Source of the DNA: Candidatus Eisenbergiella merdavium
GTDB lineage: Bacteria > Bacillota > Clostridia > Lachnospirales > Lachnospiraceae
Length of the DNA: 64,000 bases
Assembly: GCA_019119595.1 (NCBI GenBank)
Contig: DWWS01000006.1
Location: forward strand, 1-64,000
Reading direction: 5' to 3'
Shown piece by piece: positions 1-6,901 of the stretch; the stretch's first letter is position 1; every line of letters starts with the position of its first letter. The notes under the pieces are model-generated. The model saw only the letters and a list, made by a program, of their open reading frames with translations. It made no database searches and was not told the origin of the DNA. Both the position numbers and the translations under genes were made by a program.

Positions 1-2
1 CA

Positions 3-236
3 AAAGCGCTGTACCGAAAGGAAAACCGGGAGCTGATCGAAACGATAGAAAGGTACACAGACGGTCTGATCCTTACCATGGGGATGGAAGAAGTCCTCCA
101 GACATTGAGCGCAGCGAAAGCACCGAAAAAAGACGGGAAAGGGAGCGCATACGTAGATCGGATCACCCACCATATGCCATTGTTGGATGCAATGCGAACA
201 GCATCAAGAAAAGCGTTTATGAAAGCGTTCAGTTAA
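3..236 (+). CDS. C-terminal fragment of an unidentified protein (cut by window edge)
   Basis: An open frame enters from the left edge and ends at TAA 234-236, giving 77 residues of a protein whose N-terminus is outside the window. The fragment is basic and contains the motif YVDRITHHMP followed by a charged C-terminal tail. The family was not recognised. A transposase-like C-terminus is conceivable because the next gene is a remnant of an Rpn-type nuclease/transposase family, but nothing in the residues proves it. The following 124 bp hold no promoter or gene that I can support. Confidence 0.4.
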   Translation, partial: KALYRKENRELIETIERYTDGLILTMGMEEVLQTLSAAKAPKKDGKGSAYVDRITHHMPLLDAMRTASRKAFMKAFS

Positions 237-360
237 AAATAGACCTTATATGAAACCGAGAAAATAGGATTTGAATTATCAGAAAAATCAACAAATAAAC
301 TGACATCAAAAAAAGAAGAAAAAGTGCCAACGATTACTTGACACATACGTCAGGATTAAA

Positions 361-786
361 ATGATTTATGATGGAGAAAAGGGGGATATCATTTCCCAGT
401 ACGTTGCTTTTACCAGAATATACAATGAGCAGGTAAGGCTTCATGGAAGGACCAGAGAGGCGGTTCTTGAAACCATACGGGTCTGCAAGGACAGGGACGT
501 TCTGAAGGAATATCTGGAATCCAGAGAAAAGGAGGTCGTGAGCATTATGATGACATTATTTGATGAAGAATACATCCTGAAAACCTATATTGAGAGCGAA
601 CGGCGGGAAGCCGCAGAGGCAGCGGCAGAGGCAGCGGCGGAAGAAGCAAAACAGAACGCTAAACAGAACGCGCGGCGGATTGCCGGAAAGCTGTACCAGA
701 AGGGGAATTCAATCGAAGACATTGCCGATATCCTGAGCATTTCCGCCAAAGAGGTGGAGGAATGGCTGGAGGGCGCATCCCGGTAA
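361..786 (+). pseudogene. Rpn/PD-(D/E)XK nuclease-transposase family, C-terminal remnant
   Basis: This 141-codon frame matches the C-terminal half of the Rpn family (recombination-promoting nuclease, PD-(D/E)XK fold) common in Lachnospiraceae. The recognisable parts are YNEQVRLHGRTREAV, the segment around LKEYLESREKEVVSIMM, an Ala/Glu-rich helix and a short HTH-like end (IADILSISAKEVEEWL). Full members are roughly 300 residues and carry the nuclease core in the N-terminal half, which is absent. The frame upstream of the ATG is closed by a TGA at 301-303 and does not encode the missing core, and no good ribosome site precedes 361. It is therefore most likely a decayed, 5'-truncated copy rather than a working gene. 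Confidence 0.7.
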
Positions 787-843
787 TGGCAGCCCAAAGG
801 GCTGGAAAAGACTGAATATCAGCCGCCTTCGGCGGCGTTTTGA

Positions 844-876
844 GGCAGGAGATCAGAAACGGTTTCCTGCTTTTTT
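844..876 (+). terminator. Rho-independent terminator
   Basis: GCAGGA 845-850 pairs with TCCTGC 865-870 and six T residues follow at once. A second small hairpin (GCCGCC TTC GGCGGC, about 822-836) lies just upstream. Together they separate the Rpn remnant from the heat-shock promoter. Confidence 0.65.
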
Positions 877-897
877 CATACTTTTTTCACAAATTTG

Positions 898-940
898 TTA
901 GCACTCACCTCTTGACGTGGCTAATAATAAGTGTTATATT
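898..940 (+). promoter_or_regulatory. Sigma-A promoter overlapped by a CIRCE-like HrcA operator
   Basis: The half-site TTAGCACTC (898-906) is a perfect left arm of the CIRCE operator. After exactly nine bases comes CGTGGCTAA (916-924), which keeps only the distal GCTAA of the right arm GAGTGCTAA. The -35 TTGACG (912-917) lies inside the operator, and the -10 TATATT (935-940) follows after a 17-bp spacer. HrcA bound here would block RNA polymerase. The heat-shock genes downstream fit, although the right arm is degenerate. Confidence 0.75.
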
Positions 941-1066
941 ACAACTAGAACAAAGGAGAGGGATACGAAAAGGAAAGAATCGTAAAAGACCTTCCCAATC
1001 CGCATCACCGCCGGAGTTTTGAGAAAACAAACAACAACAGACTGATATAAAAAGGAGAGATGACTT

Positions 1067-1489
1067 ATGTTACTGCCTGGGTTTTTTGGAGAAGATTTAT
1101 TTGATGAATGGATGACGGATTTCCCGTTCAGAGGAAGAAGCTCCGCGGGACTGATGAAAACCGATGTGAGGGAGACCGACGGAGGCTATGAGCTGGACAT
1201 GGATATGCCCGGAGTGGAAAAGGAAGATGTGAAGGCTGAGCTGAAGAATGGCTATCTGACCATCAGCGCCTCCTCTCACAGAAACAATGACGAGAAGGAC
1301 AGCGACGGCAGGTATATCAGAAGGGAGCGTTATTCTGGCTCCTGCAGCAGAAGCTTTTATGTGGGCGAGGATGTGAAGCAGGAGGAGATCAAAGCGAAAT
1401 TTGAAAACGGAATTCTGAAGGTAACGATCCCGAAGAAGGAAGAAAAGCCGGCTGTGGAAGAAAACAGGTACATTTCCATTGAGGGCTGA
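1067..1489 (+). CDS. Small heat-shock protein Hsp20 (first of tandem pair)
   Basis: A 140-residue Hsp20/alpha-crystallin family chaperone. ATP-independent small heat-shock proteins hold unfolding proteins in the cytoplasm for later refolding. The short N-terminus (MLLPGFFGEDLFDEW) is followed by the alpha-crystallin domain, about residues 28-130, with KTDVRETDGGYELDMDMPGV near its start and the diagnostic GILKVTIPKK near its end. The start is fixed by AAAGGAGAG just upstream. The product is clearly paralogous to the next gene, sharing the N-terminal MLLP..FGEDLFD motif and the C-terminal VEENRYISIEG. Both sit behind the CIRCE-like promoter at 898-940, so heat induction through HrcA is inferred. 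Confidence 0.93.
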   Translation: MLLPGFFGEDLFDEWMTDFPFRGRSSAGLMKTDVRETDGGYELDMDMPGVEKEDVKAELKNGYLTISASSHRNNDEKDSDGRYIRRERYSGSCSRSFYVGEDVKQEEIKAKFENGILKVTIPKKEEKPAVEENRYISIEG

Positions 1490-1547
1490 CAAAAGAAAAC
1501 AGAAAACAGCCGCAGGCTTTGATATAGATGGAATGGAGGAATGACTT

Positions 1548-2021
1548 ATGTTACTGCCCAGCATTTTTGGTGAGGATTTATTTGACGACTGGATGGATTT
1601 TCCGTTTGACGACAAGTTTGACAAGAGACTGAATAAGGAGCTGTACGGAAGAAAGAATCCTGTGTTTGGAAAGAATGCCGCACGCATCATGAAGACGGAT
1701 GTGAGGGAGAAAAAGGACAGCTATGAGGTGGATGTGGATCTGCCCGGCTTTAAGAAGGAGCAGATTCAGGTCAGCCTGGAAAACGGCTATCTGACCATCA
1801 GTGCGGAAAAGGGTCTGGATAAGGACGAGGATCGGGGAAGCAGATATATCCGCAGAGAGCGGTTCAGCGGTTCCTGCCGCAGGACCTTCTACGTGGGTGA
1901 AAATCTGGAGCAGTCGGATATTAAGGCGTGCTTCCGGCACGGAATCCTGAAGCTGACCATTCCGAAAAAGGTAGAAAAGCCTACGGTGGAAGAAAACAGG
2001 TACATTTCCATTGAGGGCTGA
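1548..2021 (+). CDS. Small heat-shock protein Hsp20 (second of tandem pair)
   Basis: A 157-residue Hsp20 family chaperone, 58 bp after its paralogue and preceded by a GGAGG-type site. It carries a slightly longer N-terminal arm than the first copy (about 20 extra residues rich in Asp, Lys and Arg), then the same alpha-crystallin domain with RIMKTDVREK, DLPGFKKEQIQV and GILKLTIPKK. The shared ends with the first copy point to a local tandem duplication followed by divergence, mainly in the N-terminal arm that in this family governs oligomerisation and client choice. No separate promoter is evident, and a strong terminator follows, so the pair is likely bicistronic. Confidence 0.93.
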   Translation: MLLPSIFGEDLFDDWMDFPFDDKFDKRLNKELYGRKNPVFGKNAARIMKTDVREKKDSYEVDVDLPGFKKEQIQVSLENGYLTISAEKGLDKDEDRGSRYIRRERFSGSCRRTFYVGENLEQSDIKACFRHGILKLTIPKKVEKPTVEENRYISIEG

Positions 2022-2105
2022 ACCGCCCGCCGAAAGGAAGGGCCGGATTGGCTGCGCGAGGCCGGGGACGCGCGGATAAGCGGAAGCAAGTGAATAACCA
2101 GAGGG

Positions 2106-2162
2106 AAGCGGATACACGAAAAACATCCGGAAGCAGGATGTTTTTCGTGTATCCGCTTTTTT
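2106..2162 (+). terminator. Strong Rho-independent terminator of the hsp20 operon
   Basis: A perfect 21-bp stem (2108-2128 with 2136-2156) closes a 7-nt loop and is followed by six T residues. A-residues before the left arm also pair with the T-tract, so it could act in both directions. Confidence 0.92.
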
Positions 2163-2248
2163 GCTGCAGAAAAAGGATTTTCCTGATGGGAAAATATTTT
2201 TATTCCAAATCGGAAAATAACGCTCTGTTTCGATTTCGAAGCCGATGG

Positions 2249-2254
2249 TATACT
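2249..2254 (+). promoter_or_regulatory. Probable -10 element of the HTH-TPR/ABC operon
   Basis: TATACT at 2249-2254 lies 35 bp before the ATG at 2284. The base run 17 bp upstream (TGTTTC) is a poor -35, so the promoter may need an activator. The region is GC-poor and sits directly after the hsp20 terminator. Confidence 0.45.
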
Positions 2255-2283
2255 GTAGGCACAAACGAAAGGAGCGCAAAGCG

Positions 2284-3390
2284 ATGCAGGTACAACTTGC
2301 TGAAATGATCCGGAAATTCCGGAGGGAGAAAAATCTGACGCAGGAGCAGCTGGCCGAGGCGATGGGCGTGACAGTGGGAGCGGTCTCGAAATGGGAAAGC
2401 GCCGCTTCTACGCCGGATGTGTCAGTGATCATGGAGCTGGCGGATTTTTTCTGTACGTCGGTGGATGTGCTGCTGGGATACCGGCAGCAGAGCGGCAGTC
2501 TGGCGGATACGCTGAAAAACCTAAGCAGGCTGCGCAAGGCAAAAGAGTATGAAGAGGGGAAAAAGGAGGCCCAAAAGGCCGTAAAGCGGTTCCCGAACAA
2601 CTTTGACGCGGTGTTTCAAAGCGCGTCGCTTCTGCAGGTCGCGGGGCTGGAGCAGAACGATCCTGCGGCGTCCAGGCGGGCGGAGGAGCTGTACAATCGG
2701 GCTTTGGAGCTGTTCGGGCAGAATACGGATCCCGATATCAGCCAGGTATCCATCCGAAACAGCATCGCCTGTATTGCGATCGTGCTGGGCGAGATGGACC
2801 GGGGGATCGAGCTGCTGAAGCAGAATAACGTGGAAGGGCTGAATAATGCCAGGATCGGTCAGACGCTGGCCCAGATTCCGGAACGGAGAAAAGAGGCGGA
2901 CATCTATCTGGGAAAAGGGCTTCTGGACACTCTGGCATCGCTGGTGATGCTGTGTAACGGTTATGTGAACTTCGCGGAGGGAGCGGAGGGAGAGGACGAG
3001 GAGGAGCTTTCTGCGGTCCGGGAGCTGACGCTGTCGGTCTGCCGCCTGTTCGATGAGATCAAGCGCCCCGGAACGGTCTCCGTGCTGGATAAATTTCAGA
3101 CGGCGATGCTGATCGGAAACGCTGTTCTGGCGGAAAAACAGGGGCTTTGCGGGGAGGCGGACGCCTATCTTGGAAGGGCCCATTCTCTGGCCGGCCTGTA
3201 TGATGCTTCCCCGGAGCCGGGAATGGAAAATATCCGACTGCTGCGGCCGGGCGTGCTGAAAACGGCGTCCTCTTACGATGACTTTGGACAGAGCGCACGG
3301 GAAGGAGCGGAAAAGATGCTGCGGGAAAACGTCAAAGAATATCCCCGGCTGCTGAAGGTATGGGAGGGATACTGCGATGAAAAAGAATAG
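2284..3390 (+). CDS. XRE-family regulator with C-terminal TPR-like region
   Basis: A 368-residue protein with an N-terminal Cro/C1-type HTH (about residues 5-60: MIRKFRREKNLTQEQLAEAM, then VGAVSKWES). A long helical region follows that reads as tetratricopeptide-like (for example EEGKKEAQKAVKRFPNNFDA). HTH-TPR proteins of this kind act as transcription regulators that sense peptides, metabolites or partner proteins through the helical part. The start at 2284 is chosen because AAAGGAG lies 8 nt upstream; an in-frame ATG at 2245 overlaps the -10 and is unlikely. The last codons overlap the ABC transporter gene by 14 bp, so the two are translationally coupled, and this regulator probably controls or senses for that transporter. 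Confidence 0.82.
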   Translation: MQVQLAEMIRKFRREKNLTQEQLAEAMGVTVGAVSKWESAASTPDVSVIMELADFFCTSVDVLLGYRQQSGSLADTLKNLSRLRKAKEYEEGKKEAQKAVKRFPNNFDAVFQSASLLQVAGLEQNDPAASRRAEELYNRALELFGQNTDPDISQVSIRNSIACIAIVLGEMDRGIELLKQNNVEGLNNARIGQTLAQIPERRKEADIYLGKGLLDTLASLVMLCNGYVNFAEGAEGEDEEELSAVRELTLSVCRLFDEIKRPGTVSVLDKFQTAMLIGNAVLAEKQGLCGEADAYLGRAHSLAGLYDASPEPGMENIRLLRPGVLKTASSYDDFGQSAREGAEKMLRENVKEYPRLLKVWEGYCDEKE

Positions 3391-5104
3391 ATCCGCCTGC
3401 GCCCGCCGCAGGCAGTTTTCCGGCCAGTTTTACAGGAACAACCGTCTGAATCTGGCGCTGACTTTGTTGAATACGGTATTGGCGGCCGTTCTGAATCTGG
3501 CGATATCCTGGCTGCTGCAGCAGACCATCGATCTGGCCACCGGAGCTGCGGCCGGCCTGAATCTGGCGCAGCTGGGATGGGCGACGGCGGGCCTGCTTGC
3601 GGTCTGCGTGGTTCTGGATGCGTCGGAGGCCGTCGCCCTGCCGCGTTTTTTATCCCGGGCGATGGGGCAATACCGGGAATATGCCTATGGGGAGCTGCTG
3701 AAGAAAAATCTCGCTACCTTCACGGAAGAAAACACAGCCGTCTATCTTTCGGCACTGTCCAATGACGCCAACAGCATAGAGACCAATTATCTGCAGAAAC
3801 TGTTTTCCTTTCTGGGAAATGCCCTTCTCTTTGCCGGCTCTCTGGCACTGATGTTCTGGTACAGTCCTCCGCTGACCGCGGTGGCGCTGGTTCTTTCCGC
3901 CCTGCCGCTGGCGGCGTCCCTGCTTGCAGGCCCGGGACTTGCCGAGGCGGAAGAGGAGGTTTCCCGGGAGAATGAGGGATTCGTGGCTTCCCTGAAGGAG
4001 GGGCTGAACGGATTTTCAGTGGTCAAGAGCTTTCAGGCGGAGAAAGAGGCCTTCGCCCTGTTTTCCGGTCACAGCCGCAGTCTGCAGGCGGCGAAATGCC
4101 ATCGTCTGCGCCGGGGCTCCGTTCTTAGCTCCGTGGGCTCCACGGCAGCCGCGGCGGCGCAGCTTGGCGTTTTCCTGGCCGGCTGCTGGATGGCGCTTTC
4201 CGGGTGGGGCGTTACAGCGGGAGAGATGGTGGTTTTCGTCAATCTGATGGGCTACTTCAATCTGTTCATCTCGGCCCTTCCGGATTTTCTGGCCAACCGG
4301 GCGGCAGCGGGCGCGCTGATCGATAAGCTGGCTGACGCTCTGGCCGTCAACGTACAGAAGCAGGGCAGGGCTGTTCCGGGAAAGCTGGAGGAGGGGATCA
4401 CGATACAGGAGCTTTCCTTTTCCTACAAAGCGGGGGAGGAGGTGCTGCGCGGGCTCTCGGCCCGCTTTGAGGCAGGAAAAAGCTATGCGGTCGTGGGAGG
4501 ATCCGGCTCCGGAAAATCCACGCTGCTGAAGTGTCTGATGGCGGGCGGCACCGGCTATGAGGGAGAGATCCGTTATGACGGCGTAGAGCTTCGTCAGATC
4601 AGCCCGGACTCGCTTTACGATCTGGTATCGCTGGTGGAGCAGAATGTTTTCGTGTTTGACAGCTCCGTGCGGGACAATATCACCATGTTCCGCACCTTCC
4701 TGGAAGAAAAGGTGGAGCGGGCTGAGCGTCTGTCCGGTTTACGGGGGCTGGTGGAGGAAAAGGGAGAGGGCTACCGGTGCGGAGAAAACGGGAAGAATCT
4801 CTCCGGCGGCGAGCGGCAGCGCATTTCCATCGCCCGCAGCCTGCTGCGCCAGTCATCTGTGCTTCTGGTGGACGAGGCCACGGCGGCGCTGGACAGGGAG
4901 ACGGCTTTCCGGGTGGCCGGCTCCATCCTGGATCTGGAAGGGCTGACCCGCATCGTGGTAACGCACGCTCTGGACGAGGCGCTGCTGCGCCGCTATGACG
5001 GCATCCTGGTGCTGAAGGACGGGACGCTGGCGGAATGCGGCCGATTTGAGGAGCTGATGGAGCGTAAGGGATATTTCTACTCTCTGTATACGGTGTCCCA
5101 GTGA
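3377..5104 (+). CDS. ABC transporter, fused membrane and ATPase domains (exporter type)
   Basis: A 575-residue half-transporter. The first ~310 residues form a six-helix exporter-type membrane domain; the rest is the ATPase. Visible ATPase motifs are Walker A GGSGSGKST (about residues 373-381), the signature LSGGERQR (about 475-482), Walker B VLLVDEA (about 494-500) and the H-loop VTHALDE. It should work as a homodimer in the cytoplasmic membrane exporting a peptide, lipid or drug. No second half-transporter is adjacent. The gene starts within the end of the HTH-TPR regulator. Substrate is not deducible, and no peptide precursor gene was seen nearby. Confidence 0.9.
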   Translation: MKKNRSACARRRQFSGQFYRNNRLNLALTLLNTVLAAVLNLAISWLLQQTIDLATGAAAGLNLAQLGWATAGLLAVCVVLDASEAVALPRFLSRAMGQYREYAYGELLKKNLATFTEENTAVYLSALSNDANSIETNYLQKLFSFLGNALLFAGSLALMFWYSPPLTAVALVLSALPLAASLLAGPGLAEAEEEVSRENEGFVASLKEGLNGFSVVKSFQAEKEAFALFSGHSRSLQAAKCHRLRRGSVLSSVGSTAAAAAQLGVFLAGCWMALSGWGVTAGEMVVFVNLMGYFNLFISALPDFLANRAAAGALIDKLADALAVNVQKQGRAVPGKLEEGITIQELSFSYKAGEEVLRGLSARFEAGKSYAVVGGSGSGKSTLLKCLMAGGTGYEGEIRYDGVELRQISPDSLYDLVSLVEQNVFVFDSSVRDNITMFRTFLEEKVERAERLSGLRGLVEEKGEGYRCGENGKNLSGGERQRISIARSLLRQSSVLLVDEATAALDRETAFRVAGSILDLEGLTRIVVTHALDEALLRRYDGILVLKDGTLAECGRFEELMERKGYFYSLYTVSQ

Positions 5105-5154
5105 GCCGGGCGCAACTGATCCGGTTTATGATTGCATGAAGGAAGGGGAGAAAT

Positions 5155-6408
5155 TCATTCCTCCCGTAACATCCAGCGCGTTCTCATCAGGGTCAGGCGG
5201 TTTCGGGCTGATGGAGAGAAGCGCAGCAGGTCGGAGAGGGCTTCCTCGGGCACCCGGATGTCGGAAAGGGTTTTCTTCGCGCCGATTTCTCCATAGAGGG
5301 CGGACAGGCTGTCCGCCGTGGGAATCTCCAAGATGATCTTCCGGATTTCGGGCCAGGCCCGGATCAGCGCGTCGGGAGTCACGCCTGCCATGCAGTCCTT
5401 GCTGTTCTCCTCCAAAATAGAAGGGGCCAGCTTTTCCCCGTAAAACTGCCGGATGACGGCCTCATCCGGAAAGGCGTAGCCGGATACCAGGGAGGAAATA
5501 TCTGTTAGCTGCGCCAGCCTGTGATAGGCTCCGGAAGCCAGAATGGTTCCCACGCCCACCTTTTCTCCGTGCAGGGCGTCGGAGCGGAAGGAAAAGGCGG
5601 CGGGGCCCATCTCGATCAGATGGGAAATATGGTGCTCACAGCCGGAGGCGGGACGGGAATTTCCCATGAGCTGCATGGCAAGGCCGGAAAGGATGAGAGC
5701 ATAGGTAAGCTGCTCGAAGGCGTTCGGATCGCCGCATTTCAATCCCCGGCAGCAGGAATGAACCGCCTCCACCGCCTGGCGGGTCATCCTTTCGATGACG
5801 GGACAGAAATATTCCCCTGTGAGCGCATGCGCGATCTTCCAGTCCGCCAGCGCCGTATATTTGCCGAAAATGTCCCCCGCGCCGCTTAAGGCAAGATAGA
5901 GGGGAGCCTCCCGGATCACGTCGATATCGGCCAGGACGAAGACAGGAGCCACGCCAGGCATGGTTTTCTTATAGCCCTTCCAGGTCATGGCTGAAACGGT
6001 GGAGCAGAAGCCGTCCACGCTGGCGGCGGTGGGACAGGAGACGAAAGGGATGCCGAGCTCATTTGCGCAGTATCTCGTCGTGTCGTGGATGGTGCCGCTT
6101 CCGACAGCCACCAGATAGCCGATTCCGGGTGCCAGCTTTTCCCGGAGCATGCCTACGGCGATCTCGTTGGCGTGCAGGTTTTCCGGATCGAGGACGATCT
6201 CCTGATCCGCCGTCGGGCGTATCAGATTTTTGGCATGCCGGGTATTCTCGTCGTATACCACGGCGCGGCGTCCGGTAAGCCCGTACTTTTCCGTATAAAG
6301 ATCAATCTTTTCCATGCAGCCGGCCTCGATGACGGCTTCCTTTGTTACCATGCTGTGCTCCCTGCCGCAGGAGCAGGGACCGTTGAGCTTTGTGCTGTCG
6401 ATGATCAT
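5155..6408 (-). CDS. egsA: sn-glycerol-1-phosphate dehydrogenase (AraM/EgsA family)
   Basis: A 417-residue member of the iron-alcohol-dehydrogenase-fold glycerol-1-phosphate dehydrogenases (AraM/EgsA). These reduce dihydroxyacetone phosphate to sn-glycerol-1-phosphate with NAD(P)H and a bound divalent metal. The nucleotide-binding motif GSGTIHDTTR is at about residues 103-112, followed by SCPTAASVDGFCS. The metal-ligand regions GAGDIFGKYTALADW and DALHGEKVGVGT are present. The start at 6408 is fixed by AGGAGGT 5-7 nt upstream; a longer reading to 6558 would put the start codon close to the promoter and across the structured leader. It is monocistronic on the minus strand, convergent with the ABC gene. 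Bacterial glycerol-1-phosphate is unusual because most bacterial lipids use the other enantiomer. Confidence 0.87.
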   Translation of the reverse strand: MIIDSTKLNGPCSCGREHSMVTKEAVIEAGCMEKIDLYTEKYGLTGRRAVVYDENTRHAKNLIRPTADQEIVLDPENLHANEIAVGMLREKLAPGIGYLVAVGSGTIHDTTRYCANELGIPFVSCPTAASVDGFCSTVSAMTWKGYKKTMPGVAPVFVLADIDVIREAPLYLALSGAGDIFGKYTALADWKIAHALTGEYFCPVIERMTRQAVEAVHSCCRGLKCGDPNAFEQLTYALILSGLAMQLMGNSRPASGCEHHISHLIEMGPAAFSFRSDALHGEKVGVGTILASGAYHRLAQLTDISSLVSGYAFPDEAVIRQFYGEKLAPSILEENSKDCMAGVTPDALIRAWPEIRKIILEIPTADSLSALYGEIGAKKTLSDIRVPEEALSDLLRFSPSARNRLTLMRTRWMLREE

Positions 6409-6410
6409 AG

Positions 6411-6592
6411 CTACCTCCTGGTTTGCCGCCGAGGGCGGCAGTGTCATCGGCGTGAACCTCAGACTCACGCCATCCTCCATGCCGAAGCGCTTTAGGCTGA
6501 GGCACGCGCGCCGAACGTTCCATCCGGCGCTGCGCAGGTTCGTGGCGCTCCGACGCAAGCTGCTGAGTGAATAATGCTTTTGGTTTACTGTA
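6411..6592 (-). promoter_or_regulatory. Long structured 5' leader of egsA, possible cis-regulatory RNA
   Basis: About 180 nt separate the promoter from the egsA start. On the RNA strand there is a hairpin GGCGTGA/TCACGCC (6465-6471 with 6449-6455) whose loop CTGAGG is complementary to an upstream CCTCAG (loop positions 6457-6462, partner 6497-6502). That would form a hairpin-loop pseudoknot. A second stem GCGCCG/CGGCGC lies further upstream. A 7-bp TGCCGCC/GGCGGCA hairpin (6424-6440) ends about five bases from the AGGAGG site. I could not match the arrangement to a known riboswitch class from memory. Confidence 0.4.
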
Positions 6593-6621
6593 AGTATAAG
6601 ACAAAAAGGTTTCGATGTCCA
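6593..6621 (-). promoter_or_regulatory. Sigma-A promoter for egsA
   Basis: On the minus strand TGGACA (-35, 6616-6621) and TATACT (-10, 6593-6598) are separated by exactly 17 bp. Confidence 0.75.
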
Positions 6622-6814
6622 TATAAAACGAAATTAATTCGTAAATAAAATGAAAGAACAGTGATCCGGCCCGCCATTCCGGATCGCCTACGGCGATGGA
6701 CGGACCGGATTCAGGGCGGAACACGCATCCTCCGCGTTGGTCAGCGATGTAACCGGCACGGGTCTGAACAGTAACGAATAGTTACGAAAAGCGTTCGATG
6801 ACAGGGAGAAAAAG

Positions 6815-6843
6815 TGGACAGCGGCGGAGGCGGATGCTATGAT
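6815..6843 (+). promoter_or_regulatory. Sigma-A promoter for the AAA-ATPase-like gene
   Basis: TGGACA (6815-6820), a 17-bp spacer and TATGAT (6838-6843). Because the -10 ends at 6843, the coding start must be the later ATG at 6902. The remaining sequence between this and the egsA promoter (6622-6814) holds only small GC-rich inverted repeats, such as GTAAC-N5-GTTAC at 6771-6785, and no gene. Confidence 0.7.
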
Positions 6844-6901
6844 AAATACAGATGAAAACGCCGGAATGGAGCAAAGGACGCTCCGACATGGAGGGAAAAA
6901 G

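Noticed and set aside
840-1022. 60-codon open frame before the hsp20 genes
   Set aside because: It spans the terminator, CIRCE-like operator and promoter, has no ribosome site and no protein-like composition.
6411-6592. Known riboswitch (cobalamin, FMN, TPP, c-di-GMP, manganese, NiCo, ZTP)
   Set aside because: None of the conserved core sequences that I remember for these classes is present, so only an unclassified structured leader is reported.
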